Origin: Bacteroidota bacterium
Lineage (GTDB): Bacteria > Bacteroidota > Bacteroidia > Chitinophagales > Chitinophagaceae
Length of the DNA: 64,000 nt
Reading direction: 5' to 3'
Assembly (NCBI GenBank): GCA_947451115.1
Contig: CANFXV010000006.1
Coordinates: 1 to 64,000, forward strand
Part shown: positions 28,901-43,900 of the stretch, piece after piece
Layout of the letters: each line of letters starts with the position of its first letter
Numbering within the stretch: the stretch's first letter is position 1
The notes under the pieces: model-generated
What the model saw: the letters and a program-made list of their open reading frames with translations, nothing else
What the model was told of the DNA's origin: nothing
Database searches by the model: none
Translations under genes and position numbers: made by a program

Positions 28901-31900
28901 TACAAGTAATGGGTACAGTAGTGCTTCAGCATCAACCTTAAATTTATCAAGACCAGGCAAGCTAATCGTAAGTACCAATAATTCCACCGTCAGTTCTAGT
29001 GGATACAATGATGGACAAACCACCAATACTTTAACCATTGGAGATTTGGATAAGAATGGAACTGGTAGTTTTAAAATCACTTCTAGTGTTTGGGGTGGTA
29101 GTGTATCAGGTACCACCAGTTCAACAACACCTATTATCACCGTGAATACAGGTTCCCTTAAATTAGGATCAAGTACAAGTATCAGTGATGTGGCCAATTT
29201 AGTGGTGGCTTCCGGAGCAAGTTTTGATTTGAATGGAAACAATGAAACAATTTCAACCATCTCAGGTGCAGGTACTATAACAAGTACATCAAGTGCCAAT
29301 ACTTTAACACTTTTAAGTGCTAATACAGATGTTACCTCTAGTACATTTTCTGGAACACTTGGTTCAGTATCAATCACCAAAAATGGTACAGGTACTTTAT
29401 TATTAAGTTCAGATAATTCTAATACCTATTCAGGACTAACAACTATTGGACAAGGGGTATTACAAATTTCAAATGCAGGGGCGCTCGGAACTGCCGCTAG
29501 TACTACATCAGTGAGTTCAACAGGAACACTACAGCTAGTAGGAAACAATTTAATAGTTGTTGAACCAATTACAATTAATGGAGATGGATACAATTCTATA
29601 GGTGCTATAAGTAATTTGACAGGATCAAATACATGGTCAGGTACAATCACACTAGGTGCTTCAAGTAAAATTACAAGTGGAACTTTGTCGGGCACAGCAT
29701 CTGATGCGCTAACAATTTCAGGAGGCATTAATATTGCTTCAGCCACTTATACTTTAACCACCGAAGCCATTAAGGCAATGAAAATAGATGGAGTCATAAG
29801 TGGAACTGGAGGATTAACAAAAACAGGCAATGACACTTTGGCTTTAACTGCGGCGAATACCTATACAGGTGTTACCACCGTTAGTACTGGTGCCATAAGC
29901 GTAAGAAATGCTGCGGCCTTAGGAGGTAGTACTACTGCGCAAAATACCATTGTAAGTGCAGGGGCCGCTGTGAATATTGTGGGTGATGGGTTTACTATTG
30001 CAGAACCTTTTACATTAAATGGCACTGGAATAAGTTCCAATGGTGCAATTTGGATACCAAGTACTAGTGGAGCTAGTACATTAACTGGTTTAATTACTAC
30101 AGCAACTGCATCAAGAATTAACAATGATGGAGCTAGTTTATTGACGATAAGCACAGGAGGAATTACCAATACTGGTGGATTAAGTTTAGGCGTTAAAGGG
30201 GCAGGTAATGTGACAGTTTCCTCTGCAATTTCTGGAGCAGGAGCTATTACTAAAGATGGAACAGGTACGGGTAAATTAATTTTAAATGCGACCAATTTAT
30301 ATACAGGTGCAACTAATATTACAGAAGGTATTTTGCAAATACAAAACAAAGATGCCTTAGGTAGCTCTCCTGCTGGAACAAGTGCATCATCCACAATAGT
30401 AAGTAACAATGCGGCTTTGGAAATTAATGGTTCACTTTTAATTCCAGAACCCATTACTATTACTGGTACTGGGTTAACTAGCACAGGAGCCATTAGAAAT
30501 ATTTTAGGAACCAGTTCTATTAGTGGTACCATTTCATTAACAGGCAATGCAAGAATAAATGTGGATGCGGGTACATTGTCTATGACCAATGCGGCCATGA
30601 CCTTAGGCACTTATAATTTAAATGCAGGAGTATTCACGGCTACAAATATGTCTATAAGCAGTGCCATTACAGGTAGTGGTACTCTAACAAAAGATAGTTT
30701 AGGTAGTTTATACTTAAGTGGAACAAGTAGTTCCTACACTGGAGCTATTTCCGTGTACAATGGTGTTTTGAATGTTCAAAATGCAAGTGCATTAGGGGCC
30801 ACTACCGGAATAACCACAGTAAATAGTGGTGCAAGTTTACAAATACAAAATAACATTAGCGCTGCAGAGCCAATTTCCATTGCTGGTAATGGTATTGCTA
30901 GTCAGGGGGCTATTAGAAGTATATCAGGTACAAATATTTTAAGTGGAACCATTAGTTTAACAGCAGACGCAAGAATCAATATAGACGCAGGTACCTTGTC
31001 CATGACAAGTACTGGAACAGCTTTGGCGCTAGATGTAAACAATTTAAATATTGGTGTGTACACATCAACAAGTATCTATGTGACTGGTGCGATAACAGGA
31101 TCGGGAACATTAACAAAAGACAGTACTGGTATTTTATATTTAAGTGGTAATAGTGCTACCTATGCTGGTGCCGTAAATATTTACAATGGTGCTATTAATA
31201 TTCAAACGCAGGCCAATGTATTAGGAACAGTAGCTGGAGCAACCAATGTTTACAATGGGGCTGCTTTACAAATCCAAGGTAATTTAACTACCGCAGAACC
31301 AGTCAATATTATAGGAACTGGTATTAGTGGTTTAGGCGCCATAAGAAGTATTTCAGGTACCAATACCTTTAGTGGTGCCATCAGTTTAAATGGAGCAGCA
31401 AGAATAAATGTGGATGCAGGTACTTTATCCACTACTGGGATTACCATGGGTAGTTATGCTTTAAATACGGGCGTGTATTCAGGAACAACCATGGCGGTCA
31501 ATGGATTAATGACAAGTGATGCAGGAAGTATTTTGACAAAAGATAGTACAGGAACTTTAATTTTAGCAGGAGCCAATACAGGACTTTTAGGAACGATAAA
31601 TGTTTACAATGGAGTTTTAAGAACGCAGCATGCTGATGCATTAGGAGCAGCATCTTCATCAACAAATATCATTTCAAGTGGAGCAGCTCTAGAAATTAGT
31701 GGAGCAACTGCCTTAACCATTGCCGAGCCTATTAATATCAATGGAACGGGTGTAAGTAGTGGAGGTGCCATTAGATTAATTGGAACATCTGCTGCAGCCA
31801 CCTTAACAGGAGGTTTGACTGCACAAACAGCTTCAAGGATAAATACAGATGCAACAACTGGAACTAGTACTTTAACTATTAGTACAACAGGCATTAGCAA

Positions 31901-34900
31901 TACGCCGGGATTAACCTTTGGTGTAACAAGTGCTGGATCAATTAATATTACAAGTGCCATTAGTGGTGCAAGTGCTTCTACTAGTAATATAATTAAAGAT
32001 GGAACGGGTGCAGGTAAATTAGTTTTAAGTTCGGCCAATACTTATGCAGGTACAACAACAGTTACTGCAGGAACCTTGCAAATAACTAATAATGATGCAT
32101 TGGCAGGGTCGCTTGCTACTACAGTAAGCAACGGAGCAACCTTAGAATTGAATGGGCCCACTGCAGTGACTGAAGCTTTAAATTTAAATGGTGTAGGGGT
32201 AAATAGTTTAGGTGCCTTAAGAATAGTAAGTGGAAATCCTTCTGCTACTTTATCTGGAATAATTACAGCACAAACAGCAACTAGAATTAATACAGATGTT
32301 ACATCAGGGACAAATACTATAACTATTAGTGGAGGTATTACGAATACTAGTGGGGTAACATTTGGTGGAGTAGGAGATGTTGCCATTACAAATACGATTA
32401 GTGGAACTGATGTATCTAATAGTAATTTAAATAAAGACGGCGCAGGTAGATTAACATTAAGCACCACTAATACGTATGCTGGTACAACATCTATCACTGC
32501 AGGTATTGTTCAAATAACCAATGCAGATGCATTAGGTAGTGCTTCATCAGGTGGTTCAGGTTTATCTACCACCACCATTGGTAATAATGCAGCCTTAGAA
32601 ATTAATGGAGCAACAGCTTTAACTATACCAGAAGTAATAACCATTAATGGATTGGGTTATAGTGGAGCAAATGGTGCCATTAGATTATTAGGTAGTTCAG
32701 CTGCGGCTACTTTATCTGGAGCAATCACAGTGCCAACTGCATCAAGAATTAATACCGACAATACAACAGCCGCCAATACCTTAACCTTTTCTGGTGGCAT
32801 TACAGACAATGCTAGTTTAACCTTTGGAACTGCAAGTGACGGAGGTATTACTGTTTCAAGTTTATTAACTGGAACAGGAGGAATTGCGAAAGATGGATCA
32901 GGCGCTGGTAAATTAATATTAACCACAGCCAATACTTATGCTGGAACCACAAGTATTACTGCAGGGGTTATACAAATACAAAATGCTACTGCATTAGGTG
33001 CTTCAGGATCTGCAGGAACCACCATATCGGCTACAGGGGCTGCATTAGAAATCTATGGTACAAGCGCATTAAGTATTCCAGAAACATTTACCATTAATGG
33101 AACAGGATTAAGTAGTGGTGGTGCGATAAAATTGGTGGGTGCTTCCTCGGCGGCCACTTTAACTGGGGCTATTACGGTAGCTTCAGCATCAAGAATAAAT
33201 ACAGATGTTACTGCTGGTACCAATACATTAACTATCAGCAGCGCTATAACTAATACAGGTGGATTAACATTTGGAATTACAAGTGCAGGAGCAATAACTG
33301 TATCTGGCGCCATTGGTGGTACAGATGCAACCAATAGTTATATCACCAAGGATGGAACAGGAACAGGTAAATTAATTTTAAGTTCGGCCAATACTTTTGC
33401 AGGACCAGCCACTGTTTCAGCAGGAGTGGTACAAATACAAAACAATACTGCATTAGGTGCGTCAGGATCAGTGGGAACAACAGTAAGTACAGGTGCAGCT
33501 TTAGAAATTAGTGGCGCATCACTTTCTATTCCAGAAGGAATTACCATAAACGGAACTGGTTTAAGCAGTACCGGTGCGATCCGAAATATTTTAGGAACCA
33601 ATATTTTAAGTGGGACTGTTAGTTTAACAGCAGATGCAAGAATCAATGTGGATGCAGGTACTTTGTCCATGACCAATACAAGTACGGCCATTTCATTAAG
33701 TAGTAATGCTTTAAATGTTGGTGTGTATACTAGTACAAGCATGTATATCAGTGGTCCATTAACAGGTACTGGTACATTTACTAAAGACAGTACAGGTAGT
33801 TTATATCTAAGTGGTAATAGCTCGGCTTATACTGGGGCTATCTCTGTTTTCAATGGAGTAATGAATGTTCAAAATGCCAATGCATTAGGTGCTATCACAG
33901 GATCAACAGCTGTTTATACTGGTGCTGCCTTGCAATTACAAGGAGGTATCGCATTCGCAGCAGAACCTATCTCAATTAATGGAAATGGTGTAAGCAATGA
34001 TGGTGCCTTAAGAAATATTTCAGGTGCTAATACTTTAGCAGGTGCTATATCATTAACTGGTGCTGCCAGAATAAATGTAGATGCAGGCACATTGTCTACC
34101 ACTGCTATTGCTTTAGGTGCCAATAATTTAAATACTGGGGTTTATAGTGGAACAAGTATGTATGCCACTGGAGAAATTACGGGATCGGGTATTTTAACAA
34201 AAGATAGTACAGGTACATTATATGTTAGTGGAAATAGTTCCACTTATTCAGGCGCTGTTAATATTTACAATGGCGTATTGAATCTTCAAAATAATAATGG
34301 TTTAGGAACTAATGCAGGAAATACCACGGTGTATAATAATGCTTCCTTACAAGTGCAGAATAATATTACAAGTCCAGAGCCCATTATTATTACAGGTGCG
34401 GGATTTGGTAGTTTAGGTGCTATTAGAAGTATCTCAGGAGCGAATGCACTTACTGGAAATATAAGCTTAACCAATAATGCAAGAATAAATATTGATGCAG
34501 GTACTTTATCCATAACTACAGGCACATTGGCGCTAAGTACATATGCCTTAAATACAGGAGTTTATTCTGGAACAAGTATGAGTATTACTAGTTTATTAAC
34601 GGGTGATGCAAGTAGTACCTTAACAAAAGATAGTACAGGAACTTTAAACTTAAGTGGAAACAATACTGGATATGCAGGAGCTATTAGTGTGTACAATGGA
34701 ATTTTAAATGCGCAAAGTAGTAATGCCTTAGGAGCAAATACTGGATCAACTACTGTAAGAGCAGGCGCTACAGTTCAAGTGCTTGGTAATAGTTTAAACA
34801 TTCCCGAGCCTATTACTATTAATGGGGATGGTGTAGCCACCAATCAAGGAGCCATCAGAAATCCTAGTGGAAACAATAGTTGGTCGGGTCTTATCACTTT

Positions 34901-37900
34901 AGGGGCGGATGCAAGAATTGTAACTACTGGTTCTGCATCAACCGATTCATTAATCATTATCACAGGCGGTATTAATACAGGTAATTATACTTTAACTGCA
35001 GATGCGACAAAAGGAATGCGAATTGATGGAGTCGTTACAGGTAATGGAGGAATTACAAAAATTGGAAATGATACTTTAGCCATTACTGGTACAAATAATT
35101 ATACAGGCGCAACCATCGTAAACAATGGAGCCATAAGCGTAAGAAATATTGCGGCATTTGGTGGAACCGGCGGGGCTACAACAGTCAACACAGGTGCTGC
35201 AGTTTATATTGTGGGAGCAGGATTTAATATAGCAGAGCCATTTGTGTTAAATAGTTTAGGTGTTAGTAATGCCAATGGAGCCATTTGGATTCCAAGTTCA
35301 AGTGGGGCCACAACTTTATCTGGATTAATTACCACTAGTGCAGCTTCTAGAATTAACAATGATGGTGCTAGTTTATTAACTATCGGAACAGCGGGTATCA
35401 CAAATACTGGTGGATTAACTTTAGGGGTGAATGGCACAGGAGGGATGACCGTAACAGGTATTATCGCTGGAACCAATGCTTCTACAAGTAATTTAACTAA
35501 AGACGGAACAGGAGCAGGTAAATTAATTTTAACTACGGCCAATACTTATGCAGGAACCACTTCTATTACTACTGGTATTGTTCAAATTACCAATCAAGAT
35601 GCATTAGGAAGTTCAAGTCCAGGCGTGACAGGCTATTCAACCACCACAATAAGTAATGGAGCAGCCTTAGAAATTAATGGAGCAAGTAGCTTTACTATAC
35701 CTGAGGTCATCTATACCAATGGATATGGTGTAAGTAGTACAGGAGCAATTAGATTAATAAGTGGTGCAGCTGCTGCCAATTTAATCGGAGGTATTACTGC
35801 TCAAACAGATTCAAGAATCAATACAGATGTTTCCGTTGGAACCAATACATTAACCATTAGCACCGCTAGTGTGACCAATACGGGCGGATTAAGTTTTGGT
35901 ATAGCAAGCAATGCAGGTATTACCATTTCAAGTGCGATTGCTGGAGCAGGTGGTATCACTAGAGATGGATCAGGAACTGGTAAATTAATTTTAGCTACGG
36001 CTAACAGCTATACAGGAACCACCACTATAACTTCAGGTATTATTCAAATACAAAATGGGGCTGCCTTAGGAAATGCTTCTGCCAATACGGTAGTAGCTGC
36101 TGGTGCAGCCTTAGAAATTAATGGAGCAACACTTGCCATTGCAGAGCCATTTGCATTAAGTGGCAATGGAATTAGCAATGATGGAGCTATAAGAAACTTA
36201 ACTGGTACAAATAGTATCAGCGGTACGGTAACATTAAATGCCAATGCAAGAATAAATGTAGATGCAGGAAGTTTATCTGCTACAAGTAGCACTTCCTTGG
36301 CTACAAATACTTTTTCATTAAACGCTGGGGTAAACACAGCAACAAGCATTGGCATTACGGGTGCCATAACTGGAAGTGGTACTTTAATTAAAGACAGTCT
36401 AGGTACCTTAGTATTAAGTGGAACCAGTACTTCTTATACTGGAGCAATAACAATATATAAAGGTGTTGTAAATATCCAAAGCGCTGATGCCTTGGGAGGA
36501 ACTGGAGCAGGAACCACGGTCTATTCAGGCGCTGCATTGCAAGTACAAACTTCATCCACCACAGTTTTTGCTGCAGAGCCCATTACTATTTCAGGAACAG
36601 GTATTAGCAATGATGGTGTTATTAGAAATATTACAGGAACCAATACTTTGGCAGGCCCAATTACCTTGGCAGCCATTTCAAGAATTAATTCAGATGCAGG
36701 TACATTGGCATTTAGTAATACCAATTCTATCGCATTAGCTACTTATGGTTTAACCATGGGAGGAAATGGAAACAATACGGTGACTGGTGTATTAGCAAGT
36801 ACTGCTTCTTCTGCCACAGCAACATTAACTAAAGAGGGCTCAGGAACTTTAATATTAAATGGAGCCAATACATACACAGGGGCAACTAATATTACAGCTG
36901 GTATTGTACAAGTACAAAACAATGATGCATTGGGAAGTCAAACAGCAGGCACAGGTTCAAGCAATACAATTGTGTCCGATGGCGCTGCTATACAAATTTA
37001 TGGAACTAGTTTAACCATCCCAGAAGCCATTAGTATTTATGGAACGGGAATAAGTAGTGGAGGCGCAATAAGAAACTTCACAGGATCTGGTGGAACAAAT
37101 ATTTTATCCAATACCATTACTTTAAATAGCAATGCAAGAATCAATGTAGATGCTTCTACATTAACCATGAATAATGCCACTGCGGCTATTGCACTAGGAG
37201 GCTATACCTTAAATACTGGTGTAAATACAGCTACCAATTTTAATATCAGTGGACTATTAACAGGTAGCGGCGCATTCACAAAAGATAGTTTAGGTACTAT
37301 TACTTTAAGCGGAACCAATACAGGTTATACTGGACCTATAACAGTTGCAAAGGGTGTAATGAATATACAAAATGCTAGTGCCTTAGGAAGCACAGATGTT
37401 TCAACTACGGTTGTAGCTGGCGCTGCCTTACAATTACAAAATAATATTACAGTAGCAGAACAAAATATTTACATCAATGGGACAGGAGTAGCATCGGATG
37501 GTGCCATCAGAAATATCTCTGGTGCGAATGCATTATCTGGAACTGTAAACTTAAGTACGAGTGCCAGGATCAATGTGGATGCAGGAACTTTATCCATGAC
37601 CAATGCAACAGCAGCGATTGCCATGGGTTCAAGTAATATCAACACAGGTATCGCAGCCTCCACAAGTTTGAGTGTAAGTGGTTTAATTACAGGAACTGGA
37701 AACTTTACAAAGGACAGTACAGGAACAATCTATTTAAGTGGTGCCAATACAGGTTATTCAGGGGCCATTGGTATTTACAAAGGGGTGATGAATATTCAAA
37801 ACAATGATGCCTTAGGAACTACCACAACAGGAACTACAGTTAGCACTGGTGCGGCATTGCAATTACAAAATGGCATTACAGTAGCAGAAGCCCTTATCAA

Positions 37901-40900
37901 TATTAATGGAGGAGGATTTAGCACGGATGGAGCCATTAGAAGTATTACTGGCACCAACACAATTAGTGGAAACATTAATTTACAATCAGACGCAAGAATA
38001 AATGTAGATGCGAATTATTTAATATTAAACAATGGAACAAGTGCAGTAAGCAACAATGCTTTTGCATTAACATTTGGAGGACTAGGTACGGATACTTTAT
38101 CTGGTAAAATAACTGGAAGTGGAACTGTGACCAAGGATGGCACCGGCACATTAGTATTGAATGCAGACAATGGAACAAGTTATACAGGAGCTGCAACTAT
38201 TAGTGCAGGTTTGGTAAATCTAATGAATAATAATTCATTAGGTAGTACCTCTGGGGCTACTTCAGTAACAGCAGGCGCTACGGTTCAAATAGTAAGTGCA
38301 ACTAGTTTAACTATTCCAGAACCCATTACCATTAATGGATCTGGTATTGCTACTAACCAAGGGGTCATCAGAAATCCAAGTGGTGTCAATAAATGGACAG
38401 GGGCTATCACATTAGGTTCATCATCTACTATTGTGAGTGGAACTTTATCAGGAACAAGTTCAGATTCATTATTAATAGAAACTGGCGGTATTAATTTATC
38501 AAGCTTTACTTTAACTACTGATGTTATTAAAGGAATGCGTATTGATGGCGTCATTAGTGGAACCGGAGGTTTAACAAAAATTAGTAATGATACTTTAATA
38601 TTAGGAGGAGCCAACTCCTATAGCGGTGCTACAACATTAACAAACGGAGTCATACAATTACAAAATCAGGATGGTCTAGGAAGTACCACTGCTGGTGTAA
38701 CAGGAGCGTCCAATACCTCAGTAGCGTCTGGCACTACCATTAAAATTGTGGGTACTGGATTTTTGATACCTGAAGTATTATCGCTTTCTGGACTTGGCGT
38801 AAATGCTCAAGGTGTATTAATAAATACAAGTGGCAAAAACAGTTGGCTTGGGGATATTACTATAAGCTCAGATGCAACTATAGTTTCAAATGGGCTTAAT
38901 GTCAATGATTCATTAATTGTTTTAGGTAGATTATTTATTGGGGATGGTTCAACAACCAATGGAATTGTAACAACTGGTTTAATGGTTAATTTGGATGCAA
39001 GTAATGTACTAAGTTATAATAGTTCAGTTGGTGGAACTGTTTGGAAAGATGTTTCTGGGAATAATAATAATTTCAATTTGTCAGGTACTACATTTAATTC
39101 AGAAAATGGAGGAAGTTTTGTTTTCAATGGTAGTAGTAACGGAAAGTCAGCAGGTTCGGTTCTTAATGTAGGGGAATCATCAAAATCTGTAACATGGTCT
39201 GCTTGGGTATATCCAACTACGGCTACTGGAACTATATTTTTCGCATCAAGTGATGCAGGTGGGGGTGGGTGGAATATGCCACCACTTTATTTTACTAATA
39301 AAAGGTTCATGGGCCAAATTTATAGTAATTCTGTTTTGTCAGATGTAGCAGACTTTACTTTAAATAATTGGTACAATGTTACTTTAGTTTATAATAAAGA
39401 TTCCTTATACCAAAAGCTATATGTAAATGGGAGCCTTGTAGCTTCTCAGACTAATATTTCATATGGTGGTCCTGGAGCTAACACCTACTTATTTTTAGGG
39501 ATGGTAAATGGAGGATGTTGTCAAAACGGCACCAATTTTACAGGAAGAATGGGGGCGTTCAATGCTTATGGTAATTATGCATTAACACCAGCTCAAGTTT
39601 TACAAAATTTTAATTACCAAAAGGGTAGATATTTAAATACAAGTTCCTCTGGTAATGGTAGTGTAACTTTTGTATCAAACAGAGCTATAAGATTAAGTGG
39701 AGTAATTAGTGGCAATGGTAATGTTTCCAAAAATGGTGCAGATACACTAGTATTAAATGCAACAAATACATATACTGGTTCAACAAATATTAATGCAGGT
39801 ACAGTTAAATTAGGCGCCACTAATGTCATTTATGACAGTGCGGATATTTATTTCAATGGAGGCAATTTAAGTACAGGATTTAATGAAACAATTAGAAAAA
39901 TGTATTTGACAGGTAATTCTTCTATCACATTGGGTCAAACAAGTCATACTATAACCTTCTTAAAAACAGATAGTTTATTAAACAATAAATCTTTACAAAT
40001 TAAAGGATGGGCTGGAGCTAGTTATACTGCTGGAAACGCTACAGGTACTGGTGGTAAAATTTTTACGAATGACTCGTTGTTGTCTTATCAGTTAGATCAA
40101 ATCAAATTCATCAATCCATCAGATAGTTATAATTATTATACTATTCAATTGGCTACAAAGGAATTGGTGCCAAAAGATAACACCACTTCAAATCCAACCA
40201 ATTATAGTAACGTTACTATATCTAATGCTGCAACAAGTGGTGGAGCATGGACAGGAAGTGGAACAGCAGGAAGCCCCTATGTATTTACCCCTAGTGCAGA
40301 TGATGCGATTGTTTCTTACACAGATATACAAACAAAATTAGCTGAGTCGGGGGGTAATGTACAAATCATAACTTCAAGAAGTGGAGGAACCAAGGCCGGA
40401 TCAATTATTGTAAATAGTAGTATATCTGCTACCAACAGTACGTCAACTAGTGCAAGAACTTTGAGTTTGTTAGCCAGAAACAATGTGGTGGTGTATAAGG
40501 ATATTGTATTAACAGGAAGTGGCTATAGTTCTCCTACAGCTTATCCTGTTCCTAATTTAGTCATGCAAGCAGATGTGAATGACATTGTGGTGCAAGCCGG
40601 ATTAAAATTAAATGGAACGGATCAATCTGTTACGAGTGATACAGTAGCCAATGGCGGTGATGTAACTTTAACAGCAGCGGGCAGGGTAAGAATTGCTGCA
40701 AATGGTTATATTGAATCAAAGGGGGCTAATAACACTGGAAGTGGAGTGGGAGGTAATGGTGGTAAAGTGACATTAAATGGAACCAATGGAGTATCTATAT
40801 TATCCTATATTAATACAAATGCTGGTGCTAAAGGAGGAACAACTGATTTTACTTTATCAAGACCAGGTACCTTAGTTATTGAAACAGCCAATACTAGCCC

Positions 40901-43900
40901 TGGCATTTTTGATGGACAATCGGGTTCGACTTTAGCTGTTGGAAATATTATTAAAAAAGGAACAGGTAAAATAGTTTTAACCTCGACAAGATGGGCAGGG
41001 TATTCATCTTCTGCAGATATTTTATATAAAGCGCAAGATACCATTTATGATGGAACCTTAAAATTAGGAACAGCTAGCACTTTAAGTGATAGTGCAAACA
41101 TATATGTAAACACGGGTACTTATTCAGGGACAGGTGTTTTTGATTTAGGTGGATTTGATGAAACTATTGGAACCATTGCAGGGGCGGGAACTATTACGAG
41201 TACGGCTGGTTCATTAACTTTAAATGGGGTAACAACTAAATCAAGTGCCGCCATACTTACCAGTTTTTCCGGAGGTTTAGTGGGGTCTTTTGGTTTAATA
41301 AAAAATGGTGTAGATAGTTTACAAATAAGTGGAGACAATTCAACAACCAATAATTATACAGGTGTTATTACAGTAACCAATGGGGTGGTTAAAGTAAGTA
41401 ACCAAAAAGCACTTGGTACGACAGCAGGTAATACCATCATCAATGGCACAGGAACAGTTTTAATAGATAGTAATAATTATACTATAGATGAACCATTTAC
41501 AATTAGTGCGGATGGTGTAGCCACTACTCAAGGCGCAATTAGAAACTTAGGAAAAGTAACCACATTAGCAGGAGCAATCACTTTAGGGGCGAGTGCCAGA
41601 ATCACATCGGCTGGGTATAATACTGTCCAACCACTAGATAGTTTAATTATTACAGGTGGTATCAATACAGCAAATGCTTCCTATGTATTAACCTTAGATG
41701 TGCAGGATGGTATGCGCATTTCAAGTGTGATTTCTGGAGCTGGAGGAATTACCAAAGTAGGTAATGATACTTTAAGATTAACAAATGCCAATACATATAC
41801 AGCAGCTACGGTAATAAGTAATGGGGTGGTACAGCTAGAAAACCAAGATGCATTAGGAAGTACCACAGCAGGTGTGACAGGAGCATCCACTACATCAGTT
41901 TCTGCTGCAAGTGCGAGTTTAGCTGCACTAAAAATAGTGGGGTCTAATTTTATTATACCAGAAGCAATATCAATTTATGGTACAGGAGTAAATGGTACCG
42001 GTGCTATTAAAAATATGGGGTCAAAAAATACCCTATTGGGAACAATCACCACAGCAAGTGCAGGGTCATTGATTAGTTCATTAGGAACAGCGATTAATGG
42101 TACAGATTCATTGGTGTTTAGAGGTGGAATCACCAATACAAATTCGCTAACAATAAATGTAGATCGTGCAGTGAGAATTGGTGATCAGGGCGTGGCTGGT
42201 AGTATTATCACAGGAGCAGGCGCAATTACAAAAACAGGATTAGATACATTGGTATTAAATAGTTCAAACACCTATACAGGAATCACGAATATAAATAATG
42301 GAGTTGTATTACTTAAAACAGCTGCAGGTTTAGGTTCTGGTTTAAATGGAACCTCGGAACATACTGCAGTTGCATCTGGTGCTGCTGTGGTATTTGATTT
42401 AAATACACTTACGGTACCAGAGTTCTTCACTATCAATGGTACGGGTATTAATTCAACCGGTGTATTAAGATGGCCAAGTACAAGTACGGGTAATACTTTA
42501 TCAGGTACCATCCTGGTGAATGCAACAGGTTCAAGAATTAATTCAGATGCTGCAGCACTTACCTTGAGCAATTCGACAGCAGCAATAAATACGAGTACCA
42601 ATAATGCATTATCGATAGGAGGGCAAGGTGCAATTACGGTAACAGGTTTATTAGCAGGCGGTGGTACCATCACTAAAGATGGTACTGGGTCGTCTAGTAT
42701 ACTTACATTAAAAGGAAATAGTACTGGATTTACTGGAAGCATTGTTGTTGCAGCAAATAGTAATATTTTAAAAGTATCTCCAACCGCGACAGCCAATACA
42801 AGCGTATTGGGAACCACTGCTGGATCTACCACTATTAATGAGGGAAGTGCGATGCAGATAGAAGGAAGTGTGGCATTAGTTGCAAAACCAATCACGATAT
42901 TTGGAACAGGTATTAATAATGATGGCGTAATTAGAAATTTAAGTGGTACCAACACATTGGCAGGTCCGATTACATTAGCAAATAATGCAAGAATCAATAA
43001 TGATGGAGGCACGCTTACCTTGTCTAATACAATGGCCATGGGGGCTAATACATTAAATACTGGAGTGAATGCATCTACCAGTATGAGTATAACAGGTGCC
43101 ATTACTGGTAGTGGTGCTTTTACCAAGGACAGTACAGGAACTTTAATTGTAAGTGGAACCAATACAAGTTATTCTGGCCCAATCAGTATTTACAAAGGAG
43201 TAATGAATATTCAAAGCAATGCGGCTTTGGGAACTACCGATGTGCCTACCACAGTAGTATCAGGTGCTGCATTGCAATTACAAAGTAGTATCACAGTGGC
43301 AGAAGCCATTATCAATATAAATGGAGCTGGTATAAGCAATGATGGAGCCATTAGGAGTATATCAGGAACGAATGTTTTCAGTGGAGTAGCAACATTGAAT
43401 AGTGATGCAAGAATCAATGTGGATGCAGGTACTTTGGCTATGAATAGTGCCACCAATGCAGTAAGCTTTGGCACTTATACTTTAACCTTTGGAGGAGCGG
43501 CCACCAATACCTTAACAGGAAAATTAAATGGTAGTGGAATTGTGGTAAAAGATGGCGCAGGCATTTTAGCATTGAATGCAGACAATAGTACTTCTTATAC
43601 AGGACCTACCAACATCAATGCTGGTTATTTAAACCTAATGCAAAACAATGCATTGGGAAATACAGCAGCAACAACAACAGTAGCAACTGGAGCTACCATA
43701 CAATTAACTGGAACTGCCATTAATACACCAGAACCAGTAACCATTAATGGAGATGGAATGGCCACCAATATAGGAGCCATCAGAAATCCAAGTGGAAGCA
43801 ATACTTGGTCTGGACCAATTACATTAGCATCTGCCTCAAGAATTGTAACGGCAGCAGGATCAGCTAATACAGATTCTTTAATTATTATCACTGGTGGAAT